This document shows, in pieces, positions 48,667 through 57,256 of a stretch of DNA of 64,000 bases. Source of the stretch: Streptomyces guryensis (GTDB lineage Bacteria; Actinomycetota; Actinomycetes; Streptomycetales; Streptomycetaceae); NCBI RefSeq assembly GCF_021261325.1, contig NZ_JAJSBI010000010.1, forward strand, positions 248,001 to 312,000. The letters run 5' to 3'. Made by a program: the position numbers and the translations under genes. Position 1 is the stretch's first letter. The number at the start of each line of letters is the position of its first letter. Under the pieces are notes generated by a model. It worked only from the letters and a program-made list of their open reading frames with translations. It ran no database searches and was not told the DNA's origin.

Positions 48667-50169
48667 ATGACTGCAAACGTCGACGGAGTGCCCGGTAAAT
48701 TCGCGACACTCGGGCTGACCTACGACGACGTGCTGCTGCTGCCGGGCGCATCCGAGGTGCTCCCCAACGCGGTCGACACCTCGTCCCGCATCTCCCGCAA
48801 CGTGCGGGTCAACATCCCGCTGCTCTCCGCGGCCATGGACAAGGTGACCGAGTCCCGCATGGCGATCGCGATGGCCCGCCTCGGCGGCGTCGGCGTGCTG
48901 CACCGCAACCTGTCGGTGGAGGACCAGGTCAACCAGGTCGACCTGGTCAAGCGGTCCGAGTCCGGCATGGTCACCGACCCCATCACGGTGCACCCGGAGG
49001 CGACGCTCGCCGACGCGGACGCCCTGTGCGCCAAGTTCCGCATCAGCGGTGTCCCCGTCACCGACCCGGCCGGCAAGCTGCTCGGCATCGTCACCAACCG
49101 TGACATGGCCTTCGAGTCCGACCGCAGCCGCCAGGTGCGCGAGGTCATGACCCCGATGCCGCTGGTCACCGGCAAGGTCGGCATCTCCGGTGTGGACGCG
49201 ATGGAGCTGCTGCGCCGCCACAAGATCGAGAAGCTTCCGCTGGTCGACGAGGCCGGTGTCCTCAAGGGCCTGATCACGGTCAAGGACTTCGTCAAGGCCG
49301 AGAAGTACCCGAACGCCGCCAAGGACTCCGAGGGCCGCCTGCTGGTCGGTGCCGCCGTGGGCGCCAGCCCCGAGGCACTGGAGCGCGCCCAGGCGCTCGC
49401 CGACGCCGGCGTGGACTTCCTGGTCGTCGACACCTCGCACGGCCACAACAGCAACGCCCTCAGCTGGATGTCGAAGATCAAGTCGAGCGTCTCCGTCGAC
49501 GTGATCGGCGGCAACGTCGCCACCCGTGACGGCGCGCAGGCCCTCATCGACGCCGGTGTCGACGGCATCAAGGTCGGCGTCGGCCCCGGCTCCATCTGTA
49601 CGACCCGCGTGGTCGCCGGCATCGGCGTACCGCAGGTCACCGCCATCTACGAGGCATCCCTCGCAGCCCGCCCGGCGGGCATCCCGCTGATCGGCGACGG
49701 CGGTCTGCAGTACTCCGGTGACATCGGCAAGGCCCTTGCGGCCGGTGCCGACACGGTGATGCTCGGCAGCCTGCTCGCCGGCTGCGAGGAGTCGCCCGGC
49801 GAGCTGCTCTTCATCAACGGCAAGCAGTTCAAGTCGTACCGCGGCATGGGCTCGCTCGGTGCCATGCAGTCCCGCGGCCAGGCGAAGTCGTACTCGAAGG
49901 ACCGCTACTTCCAGGGCGAGGTCTCCTCCGACGACAAGCTCGTGCCCGAGGGCATCGAGGGCCAGGTGCCCTACCGCGGCCCGCTCGCCAACGTGCTGCA
50001 CCAGCTCGTCGGCGGTCTGCGCCAGACCATGGGCTATGTCGGCGCCGCCACCATCGAGGAGATGGAGACCAAGGGCCGCTTCGTGCGGATCACCTCCGCG
50101 GGCCTCAAGGAGAGCCACCCGCACGACATCCAGATGACGGTCGAGGCGCCGAACTACAGCCGCAAGTAG
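48667..50169 (+). CDS. guaB: Inosine-5'-monophosphate dehydrogenase
   Basis: Oxidises IMP to XMP, committing flux to GMP. 500 residues with GGGGAAGG before the ATG. Order: N-terminal barrel strand block (TYDDVLLLPGASEVLPN), two CBS domains (about 95-210; MTPMPLVTGK, KIEKLPLVDEAGVLKGLITVKD), then the catalytic loop GVGPGSICTTRVVAG with the active cysteine, and GDGGLQYSGDIGKALAAGAD. GTP levels link this gene to development. Confidence 0.97.
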   Translation: MTANVDGVPGKFATLGLTYDDVLLLPGASEVLPNAVDTSSRISRNVRVNIPLLSAAMDKVTESRMAIAMARLGGVGVLHRNLSVEDQVNQVDLVKRSESGMVTDPITVHPEATLADADALCAKFRISGVPVTDPAGKLLGIVTNRDMAFESDRSRQVREVMTPMPLVTGKVGISGVDAMELLRRHKIEKLPLVDEAGVLKGLITVKDFVKAEKYPNAAKDSEGRLLVGAAVGASPEALERAQALADAGVDFLVVDTSHGHNSNALSWMSKIKSSVSVDVIGGNVATRDGAQALIDAGVDGIKVGVGPGSICTTRVVAGIGVPQVTAIYEASLAARPAGIPLIGDGGLQYSGDIGKALAAGADTVMLGSLLAGCEESPGELLFINGKQFKSYRGMGSLGAMQSRGQAKSYSKDRYFQGEVSSDDKLVPEGIEGQVPYRGPLANVLHQLVGGLRQTMGYVGAATIEEMETKGRFVRITSAGLKESHPHDIQMTVEAPNYSRK

Positions 50170-50196
50170 TCACGCAAGCAGCCAGCAGGCTCCTTC

Positions 50197-50229
50197 AAGG
50201 GCGGCCCCGGTAGCACCGGGGCCGCCCTT
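50197..50229 (+). terminator. Terminator after guaB
   Basis: AAGGGCGGCCCCGGT (50197-50211) and ACCGGGGCCGCCCTT (50215-50229): perfect 15-bp stem with 3-nt loop. Confidence 0.85.
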
Positions 50230-50287
50230 GTCGTACCCGTCGGCGATACTGGGAGACGCTGAAACGCATCAGGGAAAGGCCACAGAC

Positions 50288-51412
50288 GTGACTGAGATCG
50301 AGATCGGGCGCGGCAAGCGCGGCCGCCGGGCGTACGCCTTCGACGACATCGCCGTCGTCCCCAGCCGCCGTACGCGGGACCCGAAGGAGGTCTCGATCGC
50401 CTGGCAGATCGACGCCTACCGCTTTGAGCTGCCGTTCCTGGCCGCCCCCATGGACTCCGTGGTCTCCCCGGCCGCCGCGATCCGCATCGGCGAGCTCGGC
50501 GGCCTCGGCGTGCTGAACCTCGAGGGCCTGTGGACGAGGTACGAGGACCCGCAGCCGCTGCTCGACGAGATCATCGGGCTGGACGCGGACCGGGCCACGC
50601 GGCGGCTCCAGGAGATCTACGCCGCCCCCATCAAGGAGGAGCTGATCGGCGCGCGTCTGAAGGAGGTGCGCGACTCCGGCGTGGTCACCGCGGCCGCGCT
50701 CTCCCCGCAGCGCACGGCGCAGTTCTCCAAGGCCGTTGTGGACGCGGGCGTGGACATCTTCGTCATCCGCGGTACGACGGTCTCCGCGGAGCACGTCTCC
50801 GGCTCGCACGAGCCGCTGAACCTGAAGCAGTTCATCTACGAGCTCGACGTCCCGGTGATCGTCGGCGGCTGCGCCACGTACACGGCAGCCCTGCACCTGA
50901 TGCGCACGGGCGCGGCGGGCGTGCTCGTCGGCTTCGGCGGCGGCGCCGCGCACACCACCCGCAACGTGCTGGGCATCCAGGTGCCGATGGCGACCGCGGT
51001 CGCGGACGTGGCGGCGGCCCGCCGTGACTACATGGACGAGTCGGGCGGCCGGTACGTGCACGTGATCGCGGACGGCGGCGTGGGCTGGTCCGGCGACATC
51101 CCGAAGGCGATCGCCTGCGGCGCGGACGCCGTGATGATGGGCTCCCCGCTCGCGCGCGCCACGGACGCGCCCGGCAAGGGCAACCACTGGGGCATGGAGG
51201 CCGTCAACGAGGAGCTCCCGCGCGGCAAGAAGGTCGACCTCGGCACGGTCGGCACCATCGAGGAGGTGCTGACGGGCCCGTCGCACACTCCTGACGGCTC
51301 GATGAACCTCTTCGGGGCGCTGCGGCGGGCTATGGCCACGACCGGGTACAGCGAGCTGAAGGAGTTCCAGCGCGTCGAGGTGACGGTGGCGGACTCGCAG
51401 CACAAGCGGTAG
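50288..51412 (+). CDS. guaB3: GuaB3-family IMP dehydrogenase-related protein
   Basis: 374 residues from GTG at 50288 (GGGAAAGG upstream); the frame is open to 50228 but that part overlaps the terminator. MTEIEIGRGKRGRRAYAFDDIAVVPSRRTRDP is the standard GuaB3 start. It lacks CBS domains and the GSICTT loop of guaB; instead VGGCATYTAALHLMRTGAAGVLVGFGGGAAHTT occupies that region. Actinobacterial GuaB3 proteins are IMPDH-like; their reaction is less certain (some work suggests a purine reductase or IMPDH-related activity). Confidence 0.93.
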   Translation: MTEIEIGRGKRGRRAYAFDDIAVVPSRRTRDPKEVSIAWQIDAYRFELPFLAAPMDSVVSPAAAIRIGELGGLGVLNLEGLWTRYEDPQPLLDEIIGLDADRATRRLQEIYAAPIKEELIGARLKEVRDSGVVTAAALSPQRTAQFSKAVVDAGVDIFVIRGTTVSAEHVSGSHEPLNLKQFIYELDVPVIVGGCATYTAALHLMRTGAAGVLVGFGGGAAHTTRNVLGIQVPMATAVADVAAARRDYMDESGGRYVHVIADGGVGWSGDIPKAIACGADAVMMGSPLARATDAPGKGNHWGMEAVNEELPRGKKVDLGTVGTIEEVLTGPSHTPDGSMNLFGALRRAMATTGYSELKEFQRVEVTVADSQHKR

Positions 51413-51424
51413 GGCTTACGGCGT

Positions 51425-51464
51425 GAAGGGGGCCGGTCACCTGGTGGGGTGACCGGCCCCCTTC
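51425..51464 (+). terminator. Terminator after guaB3
   Basis: GAAGGGGGCCGGTCACC (51425-51441) and GGTGACCGGCCCCCTTC (51448-51464): perfect 17-bp stem, 6-nt loop. Confidence 0.88.
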
Positions 51465-51699
51465 GTATGCCCTGGGCTTGCGCGGGGCGCGTGGGGTGGT
51501 GCGGGGGCGTGCGGTTGCGTTCGGGGCGAATACGGGCTGGTCAGCCGGGCCGAGGGCGATAACGTCCGTGTCGGCGCCCCAGGTTGCTGGAGCGCCCCCT
51601 TCCAAGGACTTGGTTCCGGACCCCGCTCCTCGGGGCCCGGCCCGATTTCCGACGGACCGCCTACCGGGTCAATGGGTGGTGTCGTGGAAGGGGGCGCCC
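51465..51699. other. Non-coding stretch after guaB3
   Basis: About 235 nt with no gene I can support. A frame from 51478 runs through, but its N-terminal part has no ribosome binding site or recognisable sequence. Confidence 0.5.
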
Positions 51700-51795
51700 A
51701 TGGGACGTCACCGCAAGCCCACTCGCTGGGATCGGATCCGTCTGTGGATGGTGAAGTGCCGGAGGAGGTGGATCTTGCGGATTTTCGGAGGGTGA
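51700..51795 (+). CDS. Possible 31-residue basic peptide
   Basis: ATG at 51700 with GGAAGGGGG about 7 nt upstream. Product: MGRHRKPTRWDRIRLWMVKC, then RRRWILRIFGG: 12 Arg/Lys in 31 residues plus five Trp/Ile/Leu-rich positions, an amphipathic, cationic pattern. The stop overlaps the first copy of a 67-bp repeat. The good ribosome binding site and biased composition make it worth noting, but without homologues it could be chance. Confidence 0.4.
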   Translation: MGRHRKPTRWDRIRLWMVKCRRRWILRIFGG

Positions 51796-51857
51796 GCGGC
51801 CGCCCCTACAAAACCTAGGGGCGGACACTCCGTGAACCATCCAGGAGCCTGCCGCAG
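51791..51857. repeat. 67-bp direct repeat, copy 1
   Basis: GGTGAGCGGCCGCCCCT ... AGGGGCGGACACTCCGTGA ... CCATCCA ... GAGCCTGCCGCAG. Contains a hairpin, CGCCCCTA/TAGGGGCG, closing a short loop. Copy 2 starts 103 bp further on with about 90% identity. Confidence 0.85.
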
Positions 51858-51893
51858 TGACCGCTGCGGTGGGCTCCACCTACTGGGGGTGAT

Positions 51894-51960
51894 GGTGAGC
51901 GGCCGTCCCTGCGCAAACCAGGGGCGGACACTCCGTGATCCATCCACGAGCCTGCCGCAG
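51894..51960. repeat. 67-bp direct repeat, copy 2
   Basis: Same length as copy 1, with scattered substitutions (GTCCCTGCGC for GCCCCTACAA; GATCCATCCAC for GAACCATCCAG). The hairpin is weaker here. The offset of 103 bp is not a multiple of three, so the repeat is not a protein repeat. Confidence 0.85.
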
Positions 51961-52095
51961 CAGCCACTACGACCGACCCCACCTGTCTCCGTAAGGTACC
52001 CGCGCCGCGCCCCGCATGCCACCAGCCCCGGAGCCCTCCGCACCCGCGCGCCCCCCTTCACAACCGACGCGCCGCCCCGCCCCGCGCCGACAGCG

Positions 52096-52635
52096 TCAAA
52101 CCGCCGCCTTCTTGGCGCCGGTGAACGCGACGTACGCGGCGATCGCGAAGAACACGAACGTCAGCGGGTCGGCGTCCGCCTTCCAGGCCTCCTGGACCAC
52201 GCTGAGGTGCTGGAAGAAGACCTCGCTGAAGCCGACCTTCACCTGGTCCGCGATGAGCATGGCCTCGCCCACCAGCTGGCCGAGGTAGACGGCGCCCAGG
52301 GACAGCACCGCGCTCGCGACCGGCAGGACCGGGTTGCGGCCCCCGAGCCGTCCCGCGGCGAGGCCGATGAGGAAGCCGACGCCGACCGCCGCCCAGCCGA
52401 TCTCGCGCTTGGTCAGGCCGATGATCACGCCGTAGACGCCCGCGACGACCACGGCGGCACCGAACGCGGCCGCGAGACCGAGCCCGATGTTGTTCTTCAC
52501 GGGAGCGGGCACGGGAGCGGGCGCGTACGGAACGCCCGGCGCCGGAGGCTGCGGTGCCGCGTCCGGCTGCTGGGCTTCCGCGTTGCCGTCGACCGTCTGG
52601 GGCTGCGGCGGCGGCGTTGGAGCTGACTGGCTCAT
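52096..52635 (-). CDS. Membrane protein of unknown function
   Basis: 179 residues from ATG at 52635. Pro/Gln/Ala-rich N-terminus (MSQSAPTPPPQPQTVDG...) of about 45 residues, then four hydrophobic segments: GLGLAAAFGAAVVVAGVYGVIIGL, GWAAVGVGFLIGLAAG, PVLPVASAVLSLGAVYLGQL, and PLTFVFFAIAAYVAF. No family recognised; similar four-helix proteins with Pro-rich tails occur widely in streptomycetes. A longer frame upstream runs antisense-in-register through the next gene and is not real. Confidence 0.8.
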   Translation of the reverse strand: MSQSAPTPPPQPQTVDGNAEAQQPDAAPQPPAPGVPYAPAPVPAPVKNNIGLGLAAAFGAAVVVAGVYGVIIGLTKREIGWAAVGVGFLIGLAAGRLGGRNPVLPVASAVLSLGAVYLGQLVGEAMLIADQVKVGFSEVFFQHLSVVQEAWKADADPLTFVFFAIAAYVAFTGAKKAAV

Positions 52636-52760
52636 GACAGAGATCCCCCCACGGGATGGAACGAGCGGATGGTGAAGCGAAGAAAGTGTGCGCACGCGTG
52701 TGCGACAAGTGGGGGGAGAGCAACAGGTGGGGGTGACAGGGCGACCAGTGAAATATGCGG

Positions 52761-53969
52761 TCAGAGGCGGTGGGCGGCCCCCGTCGGAACGGCTCCGCGC
52801 GTGTCCAGCAGCAACTGCGCCTTCACCGAAAGACCTTGGAGGTCGTACGTCCGGTGCTGCTGGAGCAGGATCGTCAGATCGGCCTCGGCCGCGGCCTCGT
52901 AGAAGGAGTCCGCGCGCGGGACCGGGCGGTCCAGGACGCTCCAGGACGGGACGTGCGGGTCGTGATAGCTGATCGAGGCGCCCAGTTCCATGAGGCGGAC
53001 GGCGATCTCCGGGGCGGTGGTGCCCTGTTGGTCGGCGAGGTCCGGCTTGTAGGTGACGCCCAGGAGCAGCACGCGTGCGCCGCGCGCCGACTTGCCGTGC
53101 TCGTTGAGGAGGGCTGCGGCGCGCTGGACGACGTAACGGGGCATCTGGCTGTTGACCTGCTGGGCGAGTTCGACCATGCGCAGGGTGCGGCCCGGGTCGC
53201 CGGTCAGGTCCTGGGGGACGGCGTGGCCGCCGACGCCGGGGCCGGGGCGGAAGGCCTCGAAGCCGAACGGTTTGGTCTCCGCACAGCGGATGACGTCCCA
53301 GACGTCGACGCCGAGGTGGTTGCAGAGGACGGCCATCTCGTTGACGAGCGCGATGTTGACGTGCCGGAAGTTGGTCTCCAGGAGCTGCACGGTCTCCGCC
53401 TCGCGCAGTCCGCGCGCGCGTACCACCTTGTCGGTGAGGCGGCCGTAGAACGCGGCGGCGGACTCGGTGCAGGCGGGGGTGAGGCCGCCGATCACCTTGG
53501 GGATGTTGGCCGGGGTGAAGGCGCGGTTGCCGGGGTCGACCCGGCTGGGGGAGTAGGCGAGGTGGAAGTCGCGGCCCGCATGCAGCCCGGAGCCCTCCTC
53601 CAGGAGGGGGCACAGGAACTCCTCGGTGGTGCCCGGGGGGACGGGCGACTCCAGGATGACCGTGGTGTGCGGGCGAAGCCGAGCGGCCAGGGCGCGGGCG
53701 GCCGCCTCCACCTGGCCGAGGTCGAGCGTGCCGTCCGCTGCGCGCGGGGTCGGCGCGCAGATGACGGCGGTTCGCACCCGGCCGAGCTCGGCCGGGCTGG
53801 TGGCGTGCCGGAAGCCCCCCGAGAGCATCCGGCGCAGCTCGGCAGGGCTGAGGGAGCCCTGCTCGGGCCCGGTCCGATAGCCGAGTGTGGGGATGCCGGC
53901 CGCGACGGCTGCCTGGGCCAGGGGCAGGCCGAACGGGCCGAGTCCGATGACGGCGAGATCTGCGGGCAT
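52761..53969 (-). CDS. UDP-ManNAc/UDP-glucose dehydrogenase-like protein lacking the catalytic cysteine
   Basis: 402 residues from ATG at 53969. Rossmann motif VIGLGPFGLPLAQA; VPPGTTEEFLCPLLEEGSGL, NRAFTPANIPKVIGGLTP and the central NFRHVNIALVNEMAVLCNHLG are as in WecC-type enzymes, which oxidise a sugar C6 twice. The active-site loop, normally GPGVGGHC, reads GPGVGGHAVPQDL with Ala250 in place of Cys. The third domain (GVTYKPDLADQQGTTAPEIAVRL) is intact. It may do only the first oxidation, use another residue, or have a new role. Divergent from glpD. Confidence 0.88.
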   Translation of the reverse strand: MPADLAVIGLGPFGLPLAQAAVAAGIPTLGYRTGPEQGSLSPAELRRMLSGGFRHATSPAELGRVRTAVICAPTPRAADGTLDLGQVEAAARALAARLRPHTTVILESPVPPGTTEEFLCPLLEEGSGLHAGRDFHLAYSPSRVDPGNRAFTPANIPKVIGGLTPACTESAAAFYGRLTDKVVRARGLREAETVQLLETNFRHVNIALVNEMAVLCNHLGVDVWDVIRCAETKPFGFEAFRPGPGVGGHAVPQDLTGDPGRTLRMVELAQQVNSQMPRYVVQRAAALLNEHGKSARGARVLLLGVTYKPDLADQQGTTAPEIAVRLMELGASISYHDPHVPSWSVLDRPVPRADSFYEAAAEADLTILLQQHRTYDLQGLSVKAQLLLDTRGAVPTGAAHRL

Positions 53970-54018
53970 GGCGTGGGCCGTCCTCCCAGTAACCGAAGCG
54001 GGGCAAGCGCGCAAGTCC

Positions 54019-54123
54019 TGTGGACAGGACAGGCGAAGCGCAATGTCACACTAGGAGTAAATATGACCGATTTGCGGGATTGGTTGTCCGTGTTTTCCGC
54101 AGGTCTCGGGAATGTTGTCCACA
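54019..54123. promoter_or_regulatory. Two DnaA-box-like sites in the dehydrogenase-glpD gap
   Basis: TTGTCCACA (54115-54123) equals the Streptomyces DnaA-box consensus. TGTGGACAG (54019-54027), reverse orientation, has one mismatch and lies inside the palindrome GTCCTGT-GG-ACAGGAC (54015-54030). The pair is 96 bp apart within a 271-nt divergent gap. Confidence 0.5.
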
Positions 54124-54240
54124 GGCTGGGGGTGACTGGTGGCTGAAGCCGGGCAAGCCGGTCAGAATTTGGGCAGGGGGGATAGGAACCGGGCTTCGCC
54201 CGACGGGTGCGGCCGACGCTACCGATAGCGGGAGGCAGCG

Positions 54241-55947
54241 GTGAGGACAGCGACACTGGGACCGGCGCAGCGAGCCGAGTCACTGGCGGGATTGGCCGAG
54301 CGCGAGCTGGACGTACTGGTGGTGGGCGGCGGCGTGGTCGGTGCGGGCACCGCGCTGGACGCCGTGACACGAGGGCTGTCCACGGGCCTGGTCGAGGCGC
54401 GTGACTGGGCGTCGGGCACATCCAGCAGGTCCAGCAAGCTGATCCACGGCGGACTGCGCTATCTGGAGATGCTCGACTTCGCACTCGTACGGGAGGCGCT
54501 GAAGGAACGCGGTCTGCTGCTGGAGCGGCTCGCCCCGCATCTGGTGAAGCCCGTGCCGTTCCTGTACCCGCTGCAGCACAAGGGCTGGGAGCGGCTGTAC
54601 GCGGGCTCGGGCGTCGCGCTCTACGACGCGATGTCGATGGCCCGCGGACACGGCCGCGGCCTGCCCACGCACCGCCATCTGACCCGCCGCCACGCCCTGC
54701 GCGTGGCGCCCGCCTTGAAGAAGGACGCGCTGGTCGGGGCCCTGCAGTACTACGACGCCCAGATGGACGACGCCCGTTATGTGGCCACCCTGGTGCGCAC
54801 GGCGGCGGCCTACGGCGCGAAGGTCGCCAACCGCGCGCGTGTGACGGGCTTCCTGCGGGAGGGCGAACGGGTCGTCGGCGCGCGCGTACAGGACGTCGAG
54901 GCGGGCGGCGAGTACGAGATCCGCGCCAAGCAGATCGTCAACGCGACCGGCGTGTGGACCGACGACACCCAGGCCATGGTGGGTGAGCGCGGCCAGTTCC
55001 ATGTACGGGCGTCCAAGGGCATCCACCTGGTCGTACCGAAGGACCGCATCAGCTCCTCGTCCGGGCTGATCCTGCGCACCGAGAAGTCCGTGCTGTTCGT
55101 CATCCCCTGGGGCCGGCACTGGATCGTCGGCACGACGGACACCGACTGGGACCTCGACAAGGCACACCCGGCCGCGTCCAGCGCGGACATCGACTACCTG
55201 CTGGAGCACGTGAACTCCGTCCTTGCAGTACCGCTGACACGGGACGACGTGCAGGGCGTGTACGCGGGGCTGCGCCCGCTGCTGGCCGGCGAGTCGGAGG
55301 CCACCAGCAAGCTGTCGCGCGAGCACACCGTGGCGCATCCCGCGCCCGGACTGGTCGTGGTGGCGGGCGGCAAGTACACGACGTACCGGGTGATGGCCAA
55401 GGACGCGGTGGACGAGGCGGTGCACGGCCTGGACCTGCGGGTCGCCGAGTGCGTGACGGAGGACGTGCCGCTGCTGGGGGCCGAGGGCTACCGGGCGCTG
55501 TGGAACGCTCGGGCGCGGATCGCGGCGCGGACGGGGCTTCATGTCGTGCGCGTGGAGCATCTGCTGAACCGGTACGGGTCGATGGCGGAGGAGGTCCTCG
55601 ACCTCGTCGCGGCCGACGCCTCCCTCGGGGAGCCCCTGCACGCCGCGGACGACTATCTGCGCGCCGAGATCGTGTACGCCGCCTCGCACGAGGGCGCCCG
55701 GCACCTGGACGACGTACTGACCCGGCGCACCCGTATCTCCATCGAGACCTTCGACCGGGGGGCGCGGAGCGCGCGGGAGGCCGCCGAACTCATGGCGCCG
55801 GTGCTCGGCTGGGACAAGGACCAGATCGAGCGCGAGATCGAGCACTACGAGAAGCGGGTGGAGGCCGAGCGGGAGTCGCAGCGGCAGCCGGACGATCTGA
55901 CGGCGGACGCGGCGCGGTTGGGGGCGCCGGACATCGTGCCGTTGTAG
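54241..55947 (+). CDS. glpD: Glycerol-3-phosphate dehydrogenase (FAD, aerobic)
   Basis: Membrane-associated flavoenzyme passing electrons from glycerol-3-phosphate to the quinone pool. 568 residues, GTG start with GGGAGG upstream. FAD motif LVVGGGVVGAGTALDA; SSKLIHGGLRYLEMLDFALVREAL; GIHLVVPKDRI; RHWIVGTTDTDWD; GVYAGLRPLL; and GGKYTTYRVMAKDAVD. The C-terminal helical domain (VEHLLNRYGSMAEEVLDLV) is complete. No glpF/glpK beside it here; they may lie elsewhere. Confidence 0.96.
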   Translation: MRTATLGPAQRAESLAGLAERELDVLVVGGGVVGAGTALDAVTRGLSTGLVEARDWASGTSSRSSKLIHGGLRYLEMLDFALVREALKERGLLLERLAPHLVKPVPFLYPLQHKGWERLYAGSGVALYDAMSMARGHGRGLPTHRHLTRRHALRVAPALKKDALVGALQYYDAQMDDARYVATLVRTAAAYGAKVANRARVTGFLREGERVVGARVQDVEAGGEYEIRAKQIVNATGVWTDDTQAMVGERGQFHVRASKGIHLVVPKDRISSSSGLILRTEKSVLFVIPWGRHWIVGTTDTDWDLDKAHPAASSADIDYLLEHVNSVLAVPLTRDDVQGVYAGLRPLLAGESEATSKLSREHTVAHPAPGLVVVAGGKYTTYRVMAKDAVDEAVHGLDLRVAECVTEDVPLLGAEGYRALWNARARIAARTGLHVVRVEHLLNRYGSMAEEVLDLVAADASLGEPLHAADDYLRAEIVYAASHEGARHLDDVLTRRTRISIETFDRGARSAREAAELMAPVLGWDKDQIEREIEHYEKRVEAERESQRQPDDLTADAARLGAPDIVPL

Positions 55948-55956
55948 GACGCCGGG

Positions 55957-55989
55957 CATCCGGCAGCCGGGCAGCCGGGCCTCCGGATG
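55957..55989. terminator. Possible bidirectional terminator between convergent genes
   Basis: CATCCGG (55957-55963) pairs with CCGGATG (55983-55989) around a G/C-rich loop made of two CAGCCGGG repeats. No T run; modest support. Confidence 0.4.
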
Positions 55990-56040
55990 TCACCCGAACG
56001 AGTGGCGCGAACCGGGATCTTCGTTCGGAACCCGGCCGTT

Positions 56041-57084
56041 CTATGGAATGCGAGGGCAGAACTCGGCGGCGAGCAGGGCCGGTTCGAGGTCGGGATCTGC
56101 GATCGCCGTCGTGTTCACGCGGAAGGTGAGGACACGCCGGCCGTCGATGGTGGCTGCGGTGCGCACGTAGCTGCCGCTGATGCGTCCGTTGTGTCCCCAC
56201 ACCGTGATACCGCACGGCAACTTCTCGGGAAACAGGCCCATGCCGTACAAGCCGTGTGCGGTACGGGTGTCGCGCATCTCGCGCAGCCAGCGCGAGGGCA
56301 GGAGCTCGCCGCCCAGCAGGGCCGCGTAGAAGCGGTCCAGGTCGGCGAGCGTGGTCACCAGCTCACCCGCGGCCCCGGCCACCCGCGGGTCGAGTTCGGT
56401 GACGTCGGTTCCGTCGGTGGCGTAGGCACGGCCGTGCGGGGAGGGCAGAGAGGTACGGGAGCCGGGGAAGGAGGTGCCCGTCAGACCCAGCGGAGCGATG
56501 ATGCGGCGCTCGGCCTCGGTGGCGTACGAGCGGCCGGTGACCTGCTGGACGACCATGCCGAGCAGCACGTAGTTGGTGCTTGAGTAGGAGTAGCGGCCGG
56601 GGGCGGCCGGGGGGTGGGTGAGTGCTATGCGTACGGCCTGAAGAGGGGAGAGGGGAACGGCGCCTCCGGTCTCCGTGGTGAAGTCGTTCAGGCCGCTGGT
56701 GTGGGTGAGCAGGGCGCGCAGGGTCATCGCGCGGCCGTCGTTGCCGGCTCCGCGCACCAGGCCGGGCAGATGCTGCTCGACGGTGTCGGACAGGGACAGC
56801 CGGTGTTCCGCCGCGAGTTGCAGGACGACCGTCGCGACGAAGGTCTTCGTGATGCTGCCGGCGCGGAAGTGGTCGGCGCGGGCGATGCCGCGGCCGGCCT
56901 GGGCGTAGCGGGTGCCGGACTGCTCGCGGGCCAGGAGGGCCGCGGCGGGAGCCCTGCCCCGGGTGACCAGCATGGGGAGGAGTGTGTCCGTGGCCGGTGC
57001 CGCGGGGGCCGAGGAGGCGGTCGGGGACAGGGCGAGGAGCGCAAGCGACACAGGCACGGCCAGTAGCGTCCGGAGCGGCGGCAT
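56041..57084 (-). CDS. Secreted serine hydrolase of the beta-lactamase / D,D-peptidase family
   Basis: 347 residues. Signal peptide (LLAVPVSLALLALSPTASSA). SxxK motif SITK, where Ser is the nucleophile (HFRAGSITKTFVATVVLQL); YxN motif YSSTNYVLLG; and a C-terminal HNG in WGHNGRISGSY replacing KTG. This matches class C / esterase EstB-like enzymes, such as R61-type D-Ala-D-Ala carboxypeptidases. Extracellular; substrate probably wall peptides or a small ester/amide. Divergent from the first kinase gene. Confidence 0.92.
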   Translation of the reverse strand: MPPLRTLLAVPVSLALLALSPTASSAPAAPATDTLLPMLVTRGRAPAAALLAREQSGTRYAQAGRGIARADHFRAGSITKTFVATVVLQLAAEHRLSLSDTVEQHLPGLVRGAGNDGRAMTLRALLTHTSGLNDFTTETGGAVPLSPLQAVRIALTHPPAAPGRYSYSSTNYVLLGMVVQQVTGRSYATEAERRIIAPLGLTGTSFPGSRTSLPSPHGRAYATDGTDVTELDPRVAGAAGELVTTLADLDRFYAALLGGELLPSRWLREMRDTRTAHGLYGMGLFPEKLPCGITVWGHNGRISGSYVRTAATIDGRRVLTFRVNTTAIADPDLEPALLAAEFCPRIP

Positions 57085-57256
57085 CGCAAGGTCCTCCCTT
57101 GTAGCGGCCCATCATGCAGGGTGGTGCAGCGCATGGTCCGGCGGGGCCCCGGGTACACAGGCTCCTCGTACGGTGCCACAGGCACCCTGGGCGTCGGGCA
57201 CTTGTCGGGTGAGGGACAATGGAGGCTCTGTCAGGGCGGGTTGCATGAGGGGACGC

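Noticed and set aside
52096..54006. 636-codon minus-strand frame joining the membrane protein and the dehydrogenase region
   Set aside because: Only the last 179 codons are a real protein. The rest is an out-of-frame shadow of the dehydrogenase, rich in Arg/Pro/Gly.
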